Shown piece after piece: positions 36,313-43,569 of a DNA stretch of 64,000 nucleotides. The position numbers and the translations under genes were made by a program. The stretch is taken from contig CAVKEB010000002.1 of NCBI GenBank assembly GCA_963655255.1, forward strand, positions 105,468-169,467, written 5' to 3'. Numbering within the stretch: the first letter of the stretch is position 1; every line of letters begins with the position of its first letter. Source of the stretch: CAG-791 sp963655255 (lineage in GTDB: Bacteria; Bacillota; Clostridia; Lachnospirales; Lachnospiraceae). The notes under the pieces were generated by a model, which ran no database searches, was not told the DNA's origin, and saw nothing but the letters and a program-made list of their open reading frames with translations.

Positions 36313-36431
36313 ACTGGTACGCTTTTGGACCGCGGCGGGCGAGACTTTGACGGGAAGAAATGACCGGCGAAGATTTCGCGGCAGACCGTGTGCTTCCGGA
36401 AAGTGATGTCAGAACAGGGTAAACAGGAATT

Positions 36432-36695
36432 ATGGTTAGTCAGAAGGTTACAATTAAAAATCCAACAGGCCTGCACCTACGTCCGGCGGGAATCCTATGC
36501 AAGGACGCGATGGAATTCAAGTCTTTGATTACATTTCAGTTTAAGGATACAACGGCGAATGCAAAGAGTGTCCTGTCCGTGCTCGGCGCGTGCGTGAAGT
36601 CAGGCGACGAAATTGAGCTGTTCTGTGATGGCCCCGATGAGAAAGAGGCTTTGGCTTCTTTGGTGGCGGCAATCGAGAGCGGACTAGGAGAATAA
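36432..36695 (+). CDS. ptsH: Phosphocarrier protein HPr
   Basis: Phosphate carrier between enzyme I and sugar-specific PTS enzymes. His15 in GLHLRPAG is the phosphorylation site, and Ser46 (NAKSVLSVL) is the HPr-kinase site used for carbon catabolite control, so the protein can serve both roles. 87 residues, standard. It has its own promoter and terminator; enzyme I is encoded separately, 12.6 kb away, instead of forming a ptsHI operon. Confidence 0.97.
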   Translation: MVSQKVTIKNPTGLHLRPAGILCKDAMEFKSLITFQFKDTTANAKSVLSVLGACVKSGDEIELFCDGPDEKEALASLVAAIESGLGE

Positions 36696-36712
36696 TCAGC
36701 TGTGCGAATCAG

Positions 36713-36746
36713 ACCTGCCCGGTGTTGTATCCGGGCAGGTTTTTTG
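36713..36746 (+). terminator. Rho-independent terminator of ptsH
   Basis: Ten-base-pair perfect stem (36713-36722 with 36731-36740), 8-base loop, then TTTTTTG. Confidence 0.92.
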
Positions 36747-36823
36747 TAAGTGTTCCACACGACTGGTTTCACAGGAAAATCCGAAAGGTCCGGAGCAGTT
36801 GCCTGTTTTTGGTCAGCGAGGGA

Positions 36824-37034
36824 AGTTTGAAAGTGACATCAATATGTCGCTTTCAAACTGCAGCATCGGTGCTGACGCACCGATGCTGCCGCATTCGGCA
36901 AAACCGCTGCACTTGAAGATGTCTGATGACATCTTCTCCTGCCTAGAGTGCCGCCAAGCGGCACTCTGTATACAGAGAGAATTCGCCTTCGCGAAATTCT
37001 CTCTGGTATCGCGGATTTTGCCTCAGTGAGGTAT
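36824..37034 (+). repeat. Hairpin-rich intergenic repeat element, copy A (upstream of leuA)
   Basis: Most of the 403-base gap between ptsH and leuA is this element. It holds five consecutive hairpins: 36824-36839/36844-36859 (16 bp, one G-U), 36860-36872/36877-36889 (13 bp perfect), 36915-36923/36928-36936 (9 bp), 36945-36954/36958-36967 (10 bp) and 36973-36986/36991-37005 (one bulge). It ends in GCCTCAGTGAGGTAT (37020-37034). Segments recur at 49192-49261 and 62041-62153. It has no start signal, and the open frames inside it are unlikely to be genes. Confidence 0.85.
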
Positions 37035-37098
37035 AAGAACTGCGAAAGGCTTCTTACAGTGCCGTTTCAAGGAAGCGGCAGGAAAGGAATAAAAAGAA

Positions 37099-38796
37099 AT
37101 GGAAAAAGTAGAGAGATATCAGAGAGTTCCGGTGCTTCATTATCCGGAAAGAGAGTGGCCGGACAAGGAAATTCAGAAAGCTCCGATCTGGGTCAGCGTG
37201 GACCTTCGGGACGGCAATCAGGCGCTGGTGGATCCCATGGTCGTTTCCGAGAAGCTGGAGATGTGGAATCTCCTGATGAAGCTCGGCTTCAAGGAAGTGG
37301 AGGTCGGTTTCCCTGCTGCGAGCCAGATTGAGTTTGATTTCATCCGCAAGCTGATTGAGGAAAACCGCATTCCGGATGACGTCCGCATTCAGGTTCTGTC
37401 CCAGTGCCGGGAAGAACAGATTGAACGCACCTTTGAGTGCATCAAGGGCTGCAAACAGGCGATTGTTCACATTTATAACTCCACCTCCACACTGCAGAGA
37501 GATGTCGTGTTCCACAAGAACCGCGAGGAGATCAAAGCGATCGCGGTGCAGGGCACGAAGTGGGTGAAGGAGCGCGCGAAGGATTTCCCGGGCAGAATTA
37601 TTCTGGAATACTCTCCGGAGAGCTTTACCGGAACCGAGATGGATTACGCGGTGGAGGTCTGCACGGCGGTGCAGGAGGTCTGGCAGCCGACGAAGGAAAA
37701 TCCGATGATTGTCAATCTCCCGTCTACGGTGGAGATGACAACGCCGAATGTATATGCCGACCAGATCGAGTACTGCAGCCGACACTTCAAGAACCGGGAT
37801 ACCATTATCCTCAGCGTGCATCCTCATAATGACCGCGGAGAGGGCGTGGCGGCAACTGAGCTCGCACTTCTCGCCGGAGCACAGCGCGTGGAGGGAACCC
37901 TGCTCGGCAACGGCGAGCGGACCGGAAACGTGGATGTTCTGAACGTTGCCTATAACATGTTCTCACAGGGAATTGATCCGGAGCTGAATCTGGAGAATGT
38001 AAACGAGATCATTGAAATCTGTGAGCGCGTGACGAAGATGAAGGTGGACCCGCGGCACCCTTATGCGGGCAAGCTGGTCTTTACGGCGTTCTCTGGTTCG
38101 CATCAGGATGCGATCAACAAGGGCATCACGGCGATGCGGGAGAGAAATTCCAGCATCTGGCAGGTGCCGTATCTCACGATCGATCCCGCGGACATCGGAC
38201 GCAGATACGAGCCGATTGTCCGGATCAACTCGCAGTCCGGAAAGGGCGGCGTTGCCTTCGTCATGGATGCCTACTTCGGTTTCAAACTTCCGAAGGCAAT
38301 GCAGCGTGAATTCGCAGATGTCGTGCAGTCGAGAAGTGAAAAAGAGGGTGAGGTTCCGCCGGAGGAGATCATGGAAATGTTCCGGGCCGAGTACCTTGAT
38401 CGCAAGGAGCCGCTTCATTTCCGCAAGCTTCAGGTTGTGGAGCTCAGCGGAGAGAAAGAGACCGAATTTGACACGCAGGTAACGCTCTCTTTTACGGACT
38501 GCGGGATCGAGAAGAGCTTTACGGCAGTCGGAAACGGACCGCTGGATGCGGTGCGCCGCGGCATGCATGAGAATTTCGATTACAACATCCGGATTCTGGA
38601 TTATGAGGAGCATGCACTGAAATCGGGTTCCGATTCGCAGGCGGCGGCCTATATTCATCTGCTGGATTCCGACAGCGGAAAGACCACCTATGGCGTCGGC
38701 GTGAGCTCCAACATCACCCGCGCTTCCGTGCGTGCTGTTTTCTCAGCAATGAACCGTCTGGGACTCGGCACGAAGGAGAGCTTTGCAAACTTCTGA
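37099..38796 (+). CDS. leuA: 2-isopropylmalate synthase, long (LeuA2-type) form
   Basis: First committed step of leucine synthesis: condenses acetyl-CoA with 2-oxoisovalerate. The TIM-barrel catalytic part begins WVSVDLRDGNQAL (around residue 32), with the metal-binding SVHPHNDRGEG near residue 236. The C-terminal regulatory LeuA dimer domain lies at about 440-560. At 565 residues it is the long type found in actinobacteria, some clostridia and fungi rather than the 510-residue bacterial type. leuBCD are not adjacent. The ATG follows AAAGGAATAAAAAGAA. The leader contains the hairpin repeat but no recognisable T-box or leucine-rich leader peptide. Confidence 0.94.
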   Translation: MEKVERYQRVPVLHYPEREWPDKEIQKAPIWVSVDLRDGNQALVDPMVVSEKLEMWNLLMKLGFKEVEVGFPAASQIEFDFIRKLIEENRIPDDVRIQVLSQCREEQIERTFECIKGCKQAIVHIYNSTSTLQRDVVFHKNREEIKAIAVQGTKWVKERAKDFPGRIILEYSPESFTGTEMDYAVEVCTAVQEVWQPTKENPMIVNLPSTVEMTTPNVYADQIEYCSRHFKNRDTIILSVHPHNDRGEGVAATELALLAGAQRVEGTLLGNGERTGNVDVLNVAYNMFSQGIDPELNLENVNEIIEICERVTKMKVDPRHPYAGKLVFTAFSGSHQDAINKGITAMRERNSSIWQVPYLTIDPADIGRRYEPIVRINSQSGKGGVAFVMDAYFGFKLPKAMQREFADVVQSRSEKEGEVPPEEIMEMFRAEYLDRKEPLHFRKLQVVELSGEKETEFDTQVTLSFTDCGIEKSFTAVGNGPLDAVRRGMHENFDYNIRILDYEEHALKSGSDSQAAAYIHLLDSDSGKTTYGVGVSSNITRASVRAVFSAMNRLGLGTKESFANF

Positions 38797-38910
38797 CAGG
38801 CGCCGGAGCGGGAAATGCATTCCCAGGAGAAACGAAGGACCGCGAATGAGGGCGTGAAACAGGTGAGACCGGCAATGGCTGCCCGAGAGCCTGCCCGGGA
38901 AAGGAAACAG

Positions 38911-39324
38911 ATGGATCAGGAACAGCAGAAAACGTTTCTGCAGAACATACCTTATATTCAGTATAATGGGATTGTGATTGACCGGATCGGAATGGAAGAA
39001 TCCGTCCTGCATGTCGAGATGCGGCATGAGCTGGAGAATCCCTACGGAATGGCTCACGGAGGTCTTCTGTTCACCCTGGCGGATACCGTCAGCGGCGTGA
39101 CGGCACGGGCGGACGGCCGCAGATACGTAACGCTGGATGCGTCCATTCATTATCTGAAGAGCGGCCGGAAGGGCAGGATTACGGCGACAGGACATACGGT
39201 GCACAGAGGCAGGACCGTCACGGTGGTTGAGGCTGCAGTGACCGATGACGAGGGAAGCCTTCTGGCAAGCGGTACGGTGACGATGTTCTGTCTGGACGCG
39301 GACGAGAAGCCGGCAGAGTCATAG
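38911..39324 (+). CDS. PaaI-family hotdog thioesterase
   Basis: Small acyl-CoA thioesterase-like protein, 137 residues, with the hotdog catalytic segment NPYGMAHGGLLFTLAD (about 45-60). I start at ATG 38911, preceded by GGAAAGGA; the longer frame from 38815 would add 32 Arg/Lys-rich residues without family similarity. It lies between leuA and proS. Physiological substrate unknown. Confidence 0.87.
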   Translation: MDQEQQKTFLQNIPYIQYNGIVIDRIGMEESVLHVEMRHELENPYGMAHGGLLFTLADTVSGVTARADGRRYVTLDASIHYLKSGRKGRITATGHTVHRGRTVTVVEAAVTDDEGSLLASGTVTMFCLDADEKPAES

Positions 39325-39505
39325 AAAATCGGAGATTCCGGTATTTTCCGGAAAGGAAGAGAGTTTTGAAGAAGCGGGAAAGGCGCTGCTTCTTTGAAAT
39401 TTCCGGGCCTTTTACGGCGCGGAGGGAGCATAAATGTTTCTCTGCCACGGACCGCGCATGGTGCGCGGCGACGCAGAAGAAGCGCAGCAAAAAGAGGAGA
39501 ACAAC

Positions 39506-40939
39506 ATGGCAGATCAAAAGAAACTGGTTGCTGAAATTACCTCAATGGACGAGGACTTCACCCAGTGGTATACCGATGTGTGCACCAAAGCGGAGCTGAT
39601 CGGGTATTCCCACATCAAGGGCTTCACGATTTTCAAGCCCGCAGGTTATGCGCTGTGGGAGGCAATTCAGGCGCATCTGGACAAGCGCTTTAAGGAGACC
39701 GGCGTTCAGAACGTGTATATGCCGATGCTGATACCGGAAAGCCTCCTGGCGAAGGAAGGCGAGCTGGTAAACGGCTTTGCACCGGAAGTGGCCTGGGTGA
39801 CCGCAGGAGGCACGGAGCCCCTGACGGAGAGACTGTGCGTGCGTCCGACATCGGAGACGGTATTTTCGGATTTCTATAAGGATGATGTACATTCCTACCG
39901 TGATCTGCCGCGTCTGTACAACCAGTGGTGCTCCGTGGTCCGCTGGGAGAAGGAGACCCGTCCGTTCCTGCGCTCCAGAGAGTTCCTGTGGCAGGAAGGC
40001 CATACGATTCATGCGACCAGGGAGGAGGCAGAGGAGAGAACGCAGCAGATGCTGAACGTCTATGCGGATTTCCTTGCGGAGGACATGGCCATCCCGACGA
40101 TCAAGGGACAGAAGACGGAGAAGGAGAAATTCGCAGGAGCGGTTGCCACCTACACGATTGAGGCCCTGATGCACGATGGTCGTGCGCTTCAGTCCGGAAC
40201 CAGCCACTTCTTCGGTCAGAAGTTCGCGGAGGCCTATGACATCACCTTCACGGATAAGGACAACAAGCTGAAGTACGTATGGCAGACCTCATGGGGGATG
40301 ACCACCCGTGTCATCGGCGCCATGATCATGGTGCACGGCGACAATCGCGGTCTGGTGATTCCTCCGAGAATCGCACCCGTTCAGGTCTGCATCATTCCGA
40401 TTCAGCAGCGCAGGGAAGGCGTGCTGGATAAGGCGTATGAGATCCGTGATATGCTCTCGAACTTCCGCGTGAAGGTGGATGATTCGGACAAGAGCCCGGG
40501 CTATAAGTTCTCCGAGCAGGAGATGCGCGGCATTCCGCTTCGTGTGGAGATCGGTCCCCGCGATATCGAGAACGGCGTCTGCGTCGTGGTGCGCAGAGAC
40601 ACTTCGGAGAAGATGGAAGTCCGCATCGATGAGCTGGCAGAGAAGATCGGAACTCTTCTTCCGCAGATCCAGAAGGATATGTATGACCGTGCCAAGGCTC
40701 TGATGGACAGCAAGACCTATGTGGCACACGATGAGCAGGAATTCGCGGATACCTTCGCACACAAGACGGGATTTGTGAAGGCAATGTGGTGCGGCGACCG
40801 GGCCTGCGAGGATGCCATCAAGGAGAAATACGGCGTTACCAGCCGCTGCATTCCGTTTGAGCAGGAAGAGATCGCAGGGACCTGCGTCTGCTGCGGAAAG
40901 CCCGCGAAGAAGATGGTTTACTGGGGCAAGGCATATTAA
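39506..40939 (+). CDS. proS: Prolyl-tRNA synthetase, archaeal/eukaryal-like (type 3)
   Basis: Charges tRNA-Pro. Class II motifs are visible: RPTSETVFSDFYKD, the motif 2 region RWEKETRPFLRSREFLWQEGHT (about 155-176) and SWGMTTRVIG. The anticodon-binding domain and a C-terminal zinc-binding region ending CVCCGKPAKKM follow. The 477-residue length and lack of an inserted editing domain fit the type found in archaea, eukaryotes and many Clostridia. ATG 39506 has AGAGGAGA upstream; the 24 extra residues of the longer frame are excluded. A structured leader of about 180 bases precedes it, without a recognisable T-box. Confidence 0.95.
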   Translation: MADQKKLVAEITSMDEDFTQWYTDVCTKAELIGYSHIKGFTIFKPAGYALWEAIQAHLDKRFKETGVQNVYMPMLIPESLLAKEGELVNGFAPEVAWVTAGGTEPLTERLCVRPTSETVFSDFYKDDVHSYRDLPRLYNQWCSVVRWEKETRPFLRSREFLWQEGHTIHATREEAEERTQQMLNVYADFLAEDMAIPTIKGQKTEKEKFAGAVATYTIEALMHDGRALQSGTSHFFGQKFAEAYDITFTDKDNKLKYVWQTSWGMTTRVIGAMIMVHGDNRGLVIPPRIAPVQVCIIPIQQRREGVLDKAYEIRDMLSNFRVKVDDSDKSPGYKFSEQEMRGIPLRVEIGPRDIENGVCVVVRRDTSEKMEVRIDELAEKIGTLLPQIQKDMYDRAKALMDSKTYVAHDEQEFADTFAHKTGFVKAMWCGDRACEDAIKEKYGVTSRCIPFEQEEIAGTCVCCGKPAKKMVYWGKAY

Positions 40940-40963
40940 AGAGAACGCAGCACGGGGAGATTC

Positions 40964-42322
40964 ATGTACAGAACAACCGAGCTGAAAATTGAAATTCCGC
41001 AGGGAGCAGCATGGGTTCTGGAGAAGCTTCATGCAGCGGGACAGGAAGCCTATGTTGTGGGCGGATGTGTCCGCGACAGTCTCCTCGGGCGCAGGCCGGA
41101 TGACTGGGATATCACGACCTCGGCAAGGCCGGAGGAGACGAAGGCGCTTTTCCGAAGGACAGTGGACACCGGGATCCAGCACGGAACCGTCACGGTGATG
41201 GTGGGATCGGAAGGCTATGAGGTGACGACCTACCGGATTGACGGAGAGTACGCGGACGGACGTCACCCGGACAATGTCACCTTTACGGCAAGCCTTCTGG
41301 AGGACCTGAAGCGGCGCGATTTCACGATCAATGCGATGGCATACAGCCCGGCGGAAGGTCTGGTGGATGAATTCGACGGCATCGGCGACATTCGGCGGCA
41401 CGTCATCCGTGCCGTCGGCGATCCGGTGCAGCGGTTCACCGAGGATGCACTTCGGATGATGCGGGCGATCCGTTTTTCCGCGCAGCTGGATTATCGGATT
41501 GAGGAAGCCACCCGGGAAGGAATCCGTCTCCTGGCTCCGAATCTCCGGAAGGTGAGCGCGGAGCGCATCCGTGTGGAGCTGGAGAAGCTTCTGATGTCGG
41601 ATCACCCGGGAGAGCTTCGGGAGGCCTGGGAGCTGGGGCTTCTGGAGGAGTTTTTGCCGGAGCTTGCCGTGTGCATGACCTGTGAGCAGAGGAACCCGCA
41701 TCACTGCCATACGGTCGGGGAGCATATTCTTGCCGCGGTGGCAGCCGCGCCGCATGACAAGGTTCTGCGGCTTGCGATGCTGCTGCATGACATTGCCAAG
41801 CCGCTTGTGAAGACAACGGACGAGAACGGAACGGATCACTTCCGGGGGCATGTGGAGAAGAGCGCGCAGATGGCGGACCGGATCCTGCGGGATCTGAAAT
41901 ACGACAATCAGACGCGGGAAAAGACGGTCCGGCTGATAGCGTGGCATGACCGGAAGCTGGGAGATTCACTTTCGAAAATCCGCCGCAGCATCGCGGAGCT
42001 TGGCGAAGAGCTCTTCCTTCCGCTTCTGGAGGTGAAGACGGCGGACGTCCTGGCGCAGTCGGATTACCAAAGAGAAGAGAAGCTGGAGAAAATCGCATTC
42101 TGGCGCGCTGCATATGAAGAAATCCGCCGCGCAGACGACTGCCTTTCCCTGAAGGATCTGGCCGTTTCCGGCAGAGATCTGATTGCGGAAGGAGTCCGGC
42201 CCGGGAAGCAGATGGGGACAATTCTTCACGGGATGCTGGAAGATGTTCTGGAAAATCCGGAGCACAATACCAGGGAATACCTGCTCGCAAAATGGGCGGA
42301 AGGATTTCCGGAGAAAGGCTGA
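40964..42322 (+). CDS. cca: CCA tRNA nucleotidyltransferase / poly(A) polymerase family with HD domain
   Basis: Adds or repairs the 3' CCA of tRNAs. The nucleotidyltransferase head carries GGCVRDSLLG and the metal motif DWDIT (about 27-50), then RRDFTINAMA and a tRNA-binding neck (FTEDALRMMRAIRFSAQL). An HD domain is inserted at about 245-360 (HTVGEHI, LLHDIAKP, HFRGHVEKSAQM), as in type II enzymes of clostridia. 452 residues; GGGGAG precedes the ATG. It lies 24 bases after proS, so both tRNA-maturation genes are probably co-transcribed. Confidence 0.95.
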   Translation: MYRTTELKIEIPQGAAWVLEKLHAAGQEAYVVGGCVRDSLLGRRPDDWDITTSARPEETKALFRRTVDTGIQHGTVTVMVGSEGYEVTTYRIDGEYADGRHPDNVTFTASLLEDLKRRDFTINAMAYSPAEGLVDEFDGIGDIRRHVIRAVGDPVQRFTEDALRMMRAIRFSAQLDYRIEEATREGIRLLAPNLRKVSAERIRVELEKLLMSDHPGELREAWELGLLEEFLPELAVCMTCEQRNPHHCHTVGEHILAAVAAAPHDKVLRLAMLLHDIAKPLVKTTDENGTDHFRGHVEKSAQMADRILRDLKYDNQTREKTVRLIAWHDRKLGDSLSKIRRSIAELGEELFLPLLEVKTADVLAQSDYQREEKLEKIAFWRAAYEEIRRADDCLSLKDLAVSGRDLIAEGVRPGKQMGTILHGMLEDVLENPEHNTREYLLAKWAEGFPEKG

Positions 42323-42348
42323 AAAGTGTTGAAAATACGTGCCTTTTC

Positions 42349-42377
42349 TTGACAAAGCATGGGAAAACACGTATATA
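42349..42377 (+). promoter_or_regulatory. Strong promoter of the HU gene
   Basis: Consensus TTGACA at 42349-42354, 17-base spacer and TATATA at 42372-42377. A perfect 12-base palindrome GGGCATATGCCC (42398-42409) lies in the short 5' untranslated region, just before the AGGAGG ribosome site at 42422-42427. Confidence 0.88.
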
Positions 42378-42436
42378 TAGTCTGGTACGTTAGAAAAGGG
42401 CATATGCCCAATTTTGGATTCAGGAGGATGTTTATC

Positions 42437-42712
42437 ATGAATAAAACCGAACTGGTAGCTGCGATCGCAGAGAGAGCAGATCTTTCCAAGAAGGATGCGG
42501 AGAGTGCGGTAAAGGCTTTTGCAGATGTCATCGCAGAAGAGCTTAAGAACGGCAATAAGGTTCAGATTGTTGGATTTGGTACTTTTGAGGTTTCCGAGAG
42601 AGCAGCCAGAGAGGGACGCAATCCTCATACCGGCGAGACCATGAAGATTGAAGCTTCCAAGGCTCCCAAGTTTAAGGCAGGCAAGGCACTGAAGGACGCT
42701 GTCAACGCATAA
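42437..42712 (+). CDS. hup: DNA-binding protein HU
   Basis: Histone-like nucleoid protein, 91 residues. It starts MNKTELVAAIAERADLSKKDAE and shows the HU signature GFGTFEVSERAAREGRNPHTGE, with the DNA-intercalating Pro in the RNPHTGE arm. ATG 42437 has a perfect AGGAGG upstream; the 26-residue longer frame is an artefact of the leader. Strong promoter and terminator indicate an abundant monocistronic product. Confidence 0.97.
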   Translation: MNKTELVAAIAERADLSKKDAESAVKAFADVIAEELKNGNKVQIVGFGTFEVSERAAREGRNPHTGETMKIEASKAPKFKAGKALKDAVNA

Positions 42713-42750
42713 TCTGCGAGTCGGCGGACTGAAACAGGACAGACAGAAAT

Positions 42751-42780
42751 TGCCCGGGGGATTCCCCGGGCATTCTTTAT
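42751..42780 (+). terminator. Rho-independent terminator of hup
   Basis: Nine-base-pair GC-rich stem (42751-42759 with 42764-42772) followed by TTCTTTAT. Confidence 0.85.
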
Positions 42781-42798
42781 AAGAAGAGACGAACGAAG

Positions 42799-43038
42799 AT
42801 GCGCTTAGATAAATATTTGAAGGTATCCAGACTGATTAAACGTCGCACGGTGGCCAATGAGGCCTGCGACAACGGCCGCGTCACGCTGAACGGAAAGGCG
42901 GCGCGGGCGAGCGCGGAGGTAAAGCCGGGGGATGTCATCGGAATTTCCTTTGGCGATAAGGAAGTCCGCGCGGAGGTTCTTGCGGTGCAGGAGACCGTCC
43001 GCAAGGACGCAGCGGGCGATCTCTTCCGTTATCTGTGA
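42799..43038 (+). CDS. rqcP: S4-domain RNA-binding protein RqcP (YabO family)
   Basis: 79-residue S4-domain protein (MRLDKYLKVSRLIKRRTVANEACDNGRV) that in Bacillus subtilis stabilises tRNA and RqcH on stalled 50S subunits during alanine tailing. The order rqcP-divIC-tilS-hpt-ftsH is the B. subtilis order, but the sporulation genes yabP, yabQ and spoIIE, which lie between them there, are missing here. Confidence 0.9.
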   Translation: MRLDKYLKVSRLIKRRTVANEACDNGRVTLNGKAARASAEVKPGDVIGISFGDKEVRAEVLAVQETVRKDAAGDLFRYL

Positions 43039-43115
43039 GCTCTGTGATAAGATAAACACAGAGAATCCGGACAGCGGATGTGCGGATGAGTTGGCAGCAG
43101 ATGAGGCAGAGTGGA

Positions 43116-43433
43116 ATGGCAAAAGCCAGGCGAAGATTCGTATACCGTAAAAAATCACAGAACCGCTTCAGTATGGCGCTCGCGATCACGGTGATGCTCG
43201 TAATCCTCGGCGCGGTATCCGTGCGGGGACTGCAGCTTCAGAAGAAGCTGGAAGGCTATCAGGCCCGGAAGGAAGAGCTTCAGCAGCAGATCGCGGACGA
43301 GGAACAGCGCACAAAGGACATCGAAGAGTACTCCAAGTACACGAAGACAGACGAGTATGTGGAAGAGGTGGCGCGCGATAAGCTGGGGCTGGTGAAGAAG
43401 GGCGAGATCATCTTCAAGAACACAGGAAAATGA
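43116..43433 (+). CDS. divIC: Septum formation initiator DivIC/FtsB family
   Basis: Bitopic division protein: a basic cytosolic start, a membrane helix (about 20-40), a coiled coil (LQLQKKLEGYQARKEELQQQIADEE), and the C-terminal VARDKLGLVKKGEIIF motif diagnostic of FtsB/DivIC. Four in-frame starts are possible (GTG 43080; ATG 43086, 43101, 43116); I chose 43116 because a GATGAGG sequence lies at a suitable distance. 105 residues. Confidence 0.87.
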   Translation: MAKARRRFVYRKKSQNRFSMALAITVMLVILGAVSVRGLQLQKKLEGYQARKEELQQQIADEEQRTKDIEEYSKYTKTDEYVEEVARDKLGLVKKGEIIFKNTGK

Positions 43434-43436
43434 AGA

Positions 43437-43469
43437 AGGATCGGACAGAGGGACTGTCCGGTCCTTTTG
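43437..43469 (+). terminator. Rho-independent terminator after divIC
   Basis: Twelve-base-pair stem with one G-U pair (43437-43448 with 43454-43465), 5-base loop, TTTTGC. It begins right after the divIC stop. Confidence 0.82.
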
Positions 43470-43569
43470 CGTCGGTGCGTTCGCGGGAAGCGGCTGCGGC
43501 CGGGACGACATCCAGTCCGCCTTTTTATGCCGAGACGCCTGAGAGCGTGAGGGAGACAACAAACAGGCA

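Noticed and set aside
36722..37029. Two short open frames on the + strand in the ptsH-leuA gap
   Set aside because: They lie across the consecutive hairpins of the intergenic repeat, lack ribosome sites and have no recognisable protein features.
36824..37034. CRISPR array or attenuator of leuA
   Set aside because: The hairpins differ in sequence and spacing, so they are not direct repeats with spacers. No leucine-rich leader peptide and no T-box sequence (the AGGGTGGNACCGCG box) is present.
39325..39505. T-box riboswitch in front of proS
   Set aside because: There are hairpins and a CGGACCGCGC stretch, but the conserved T-box sequence, specifier loop and terminator/antiterminator pair could not be made out, and the leader is short.
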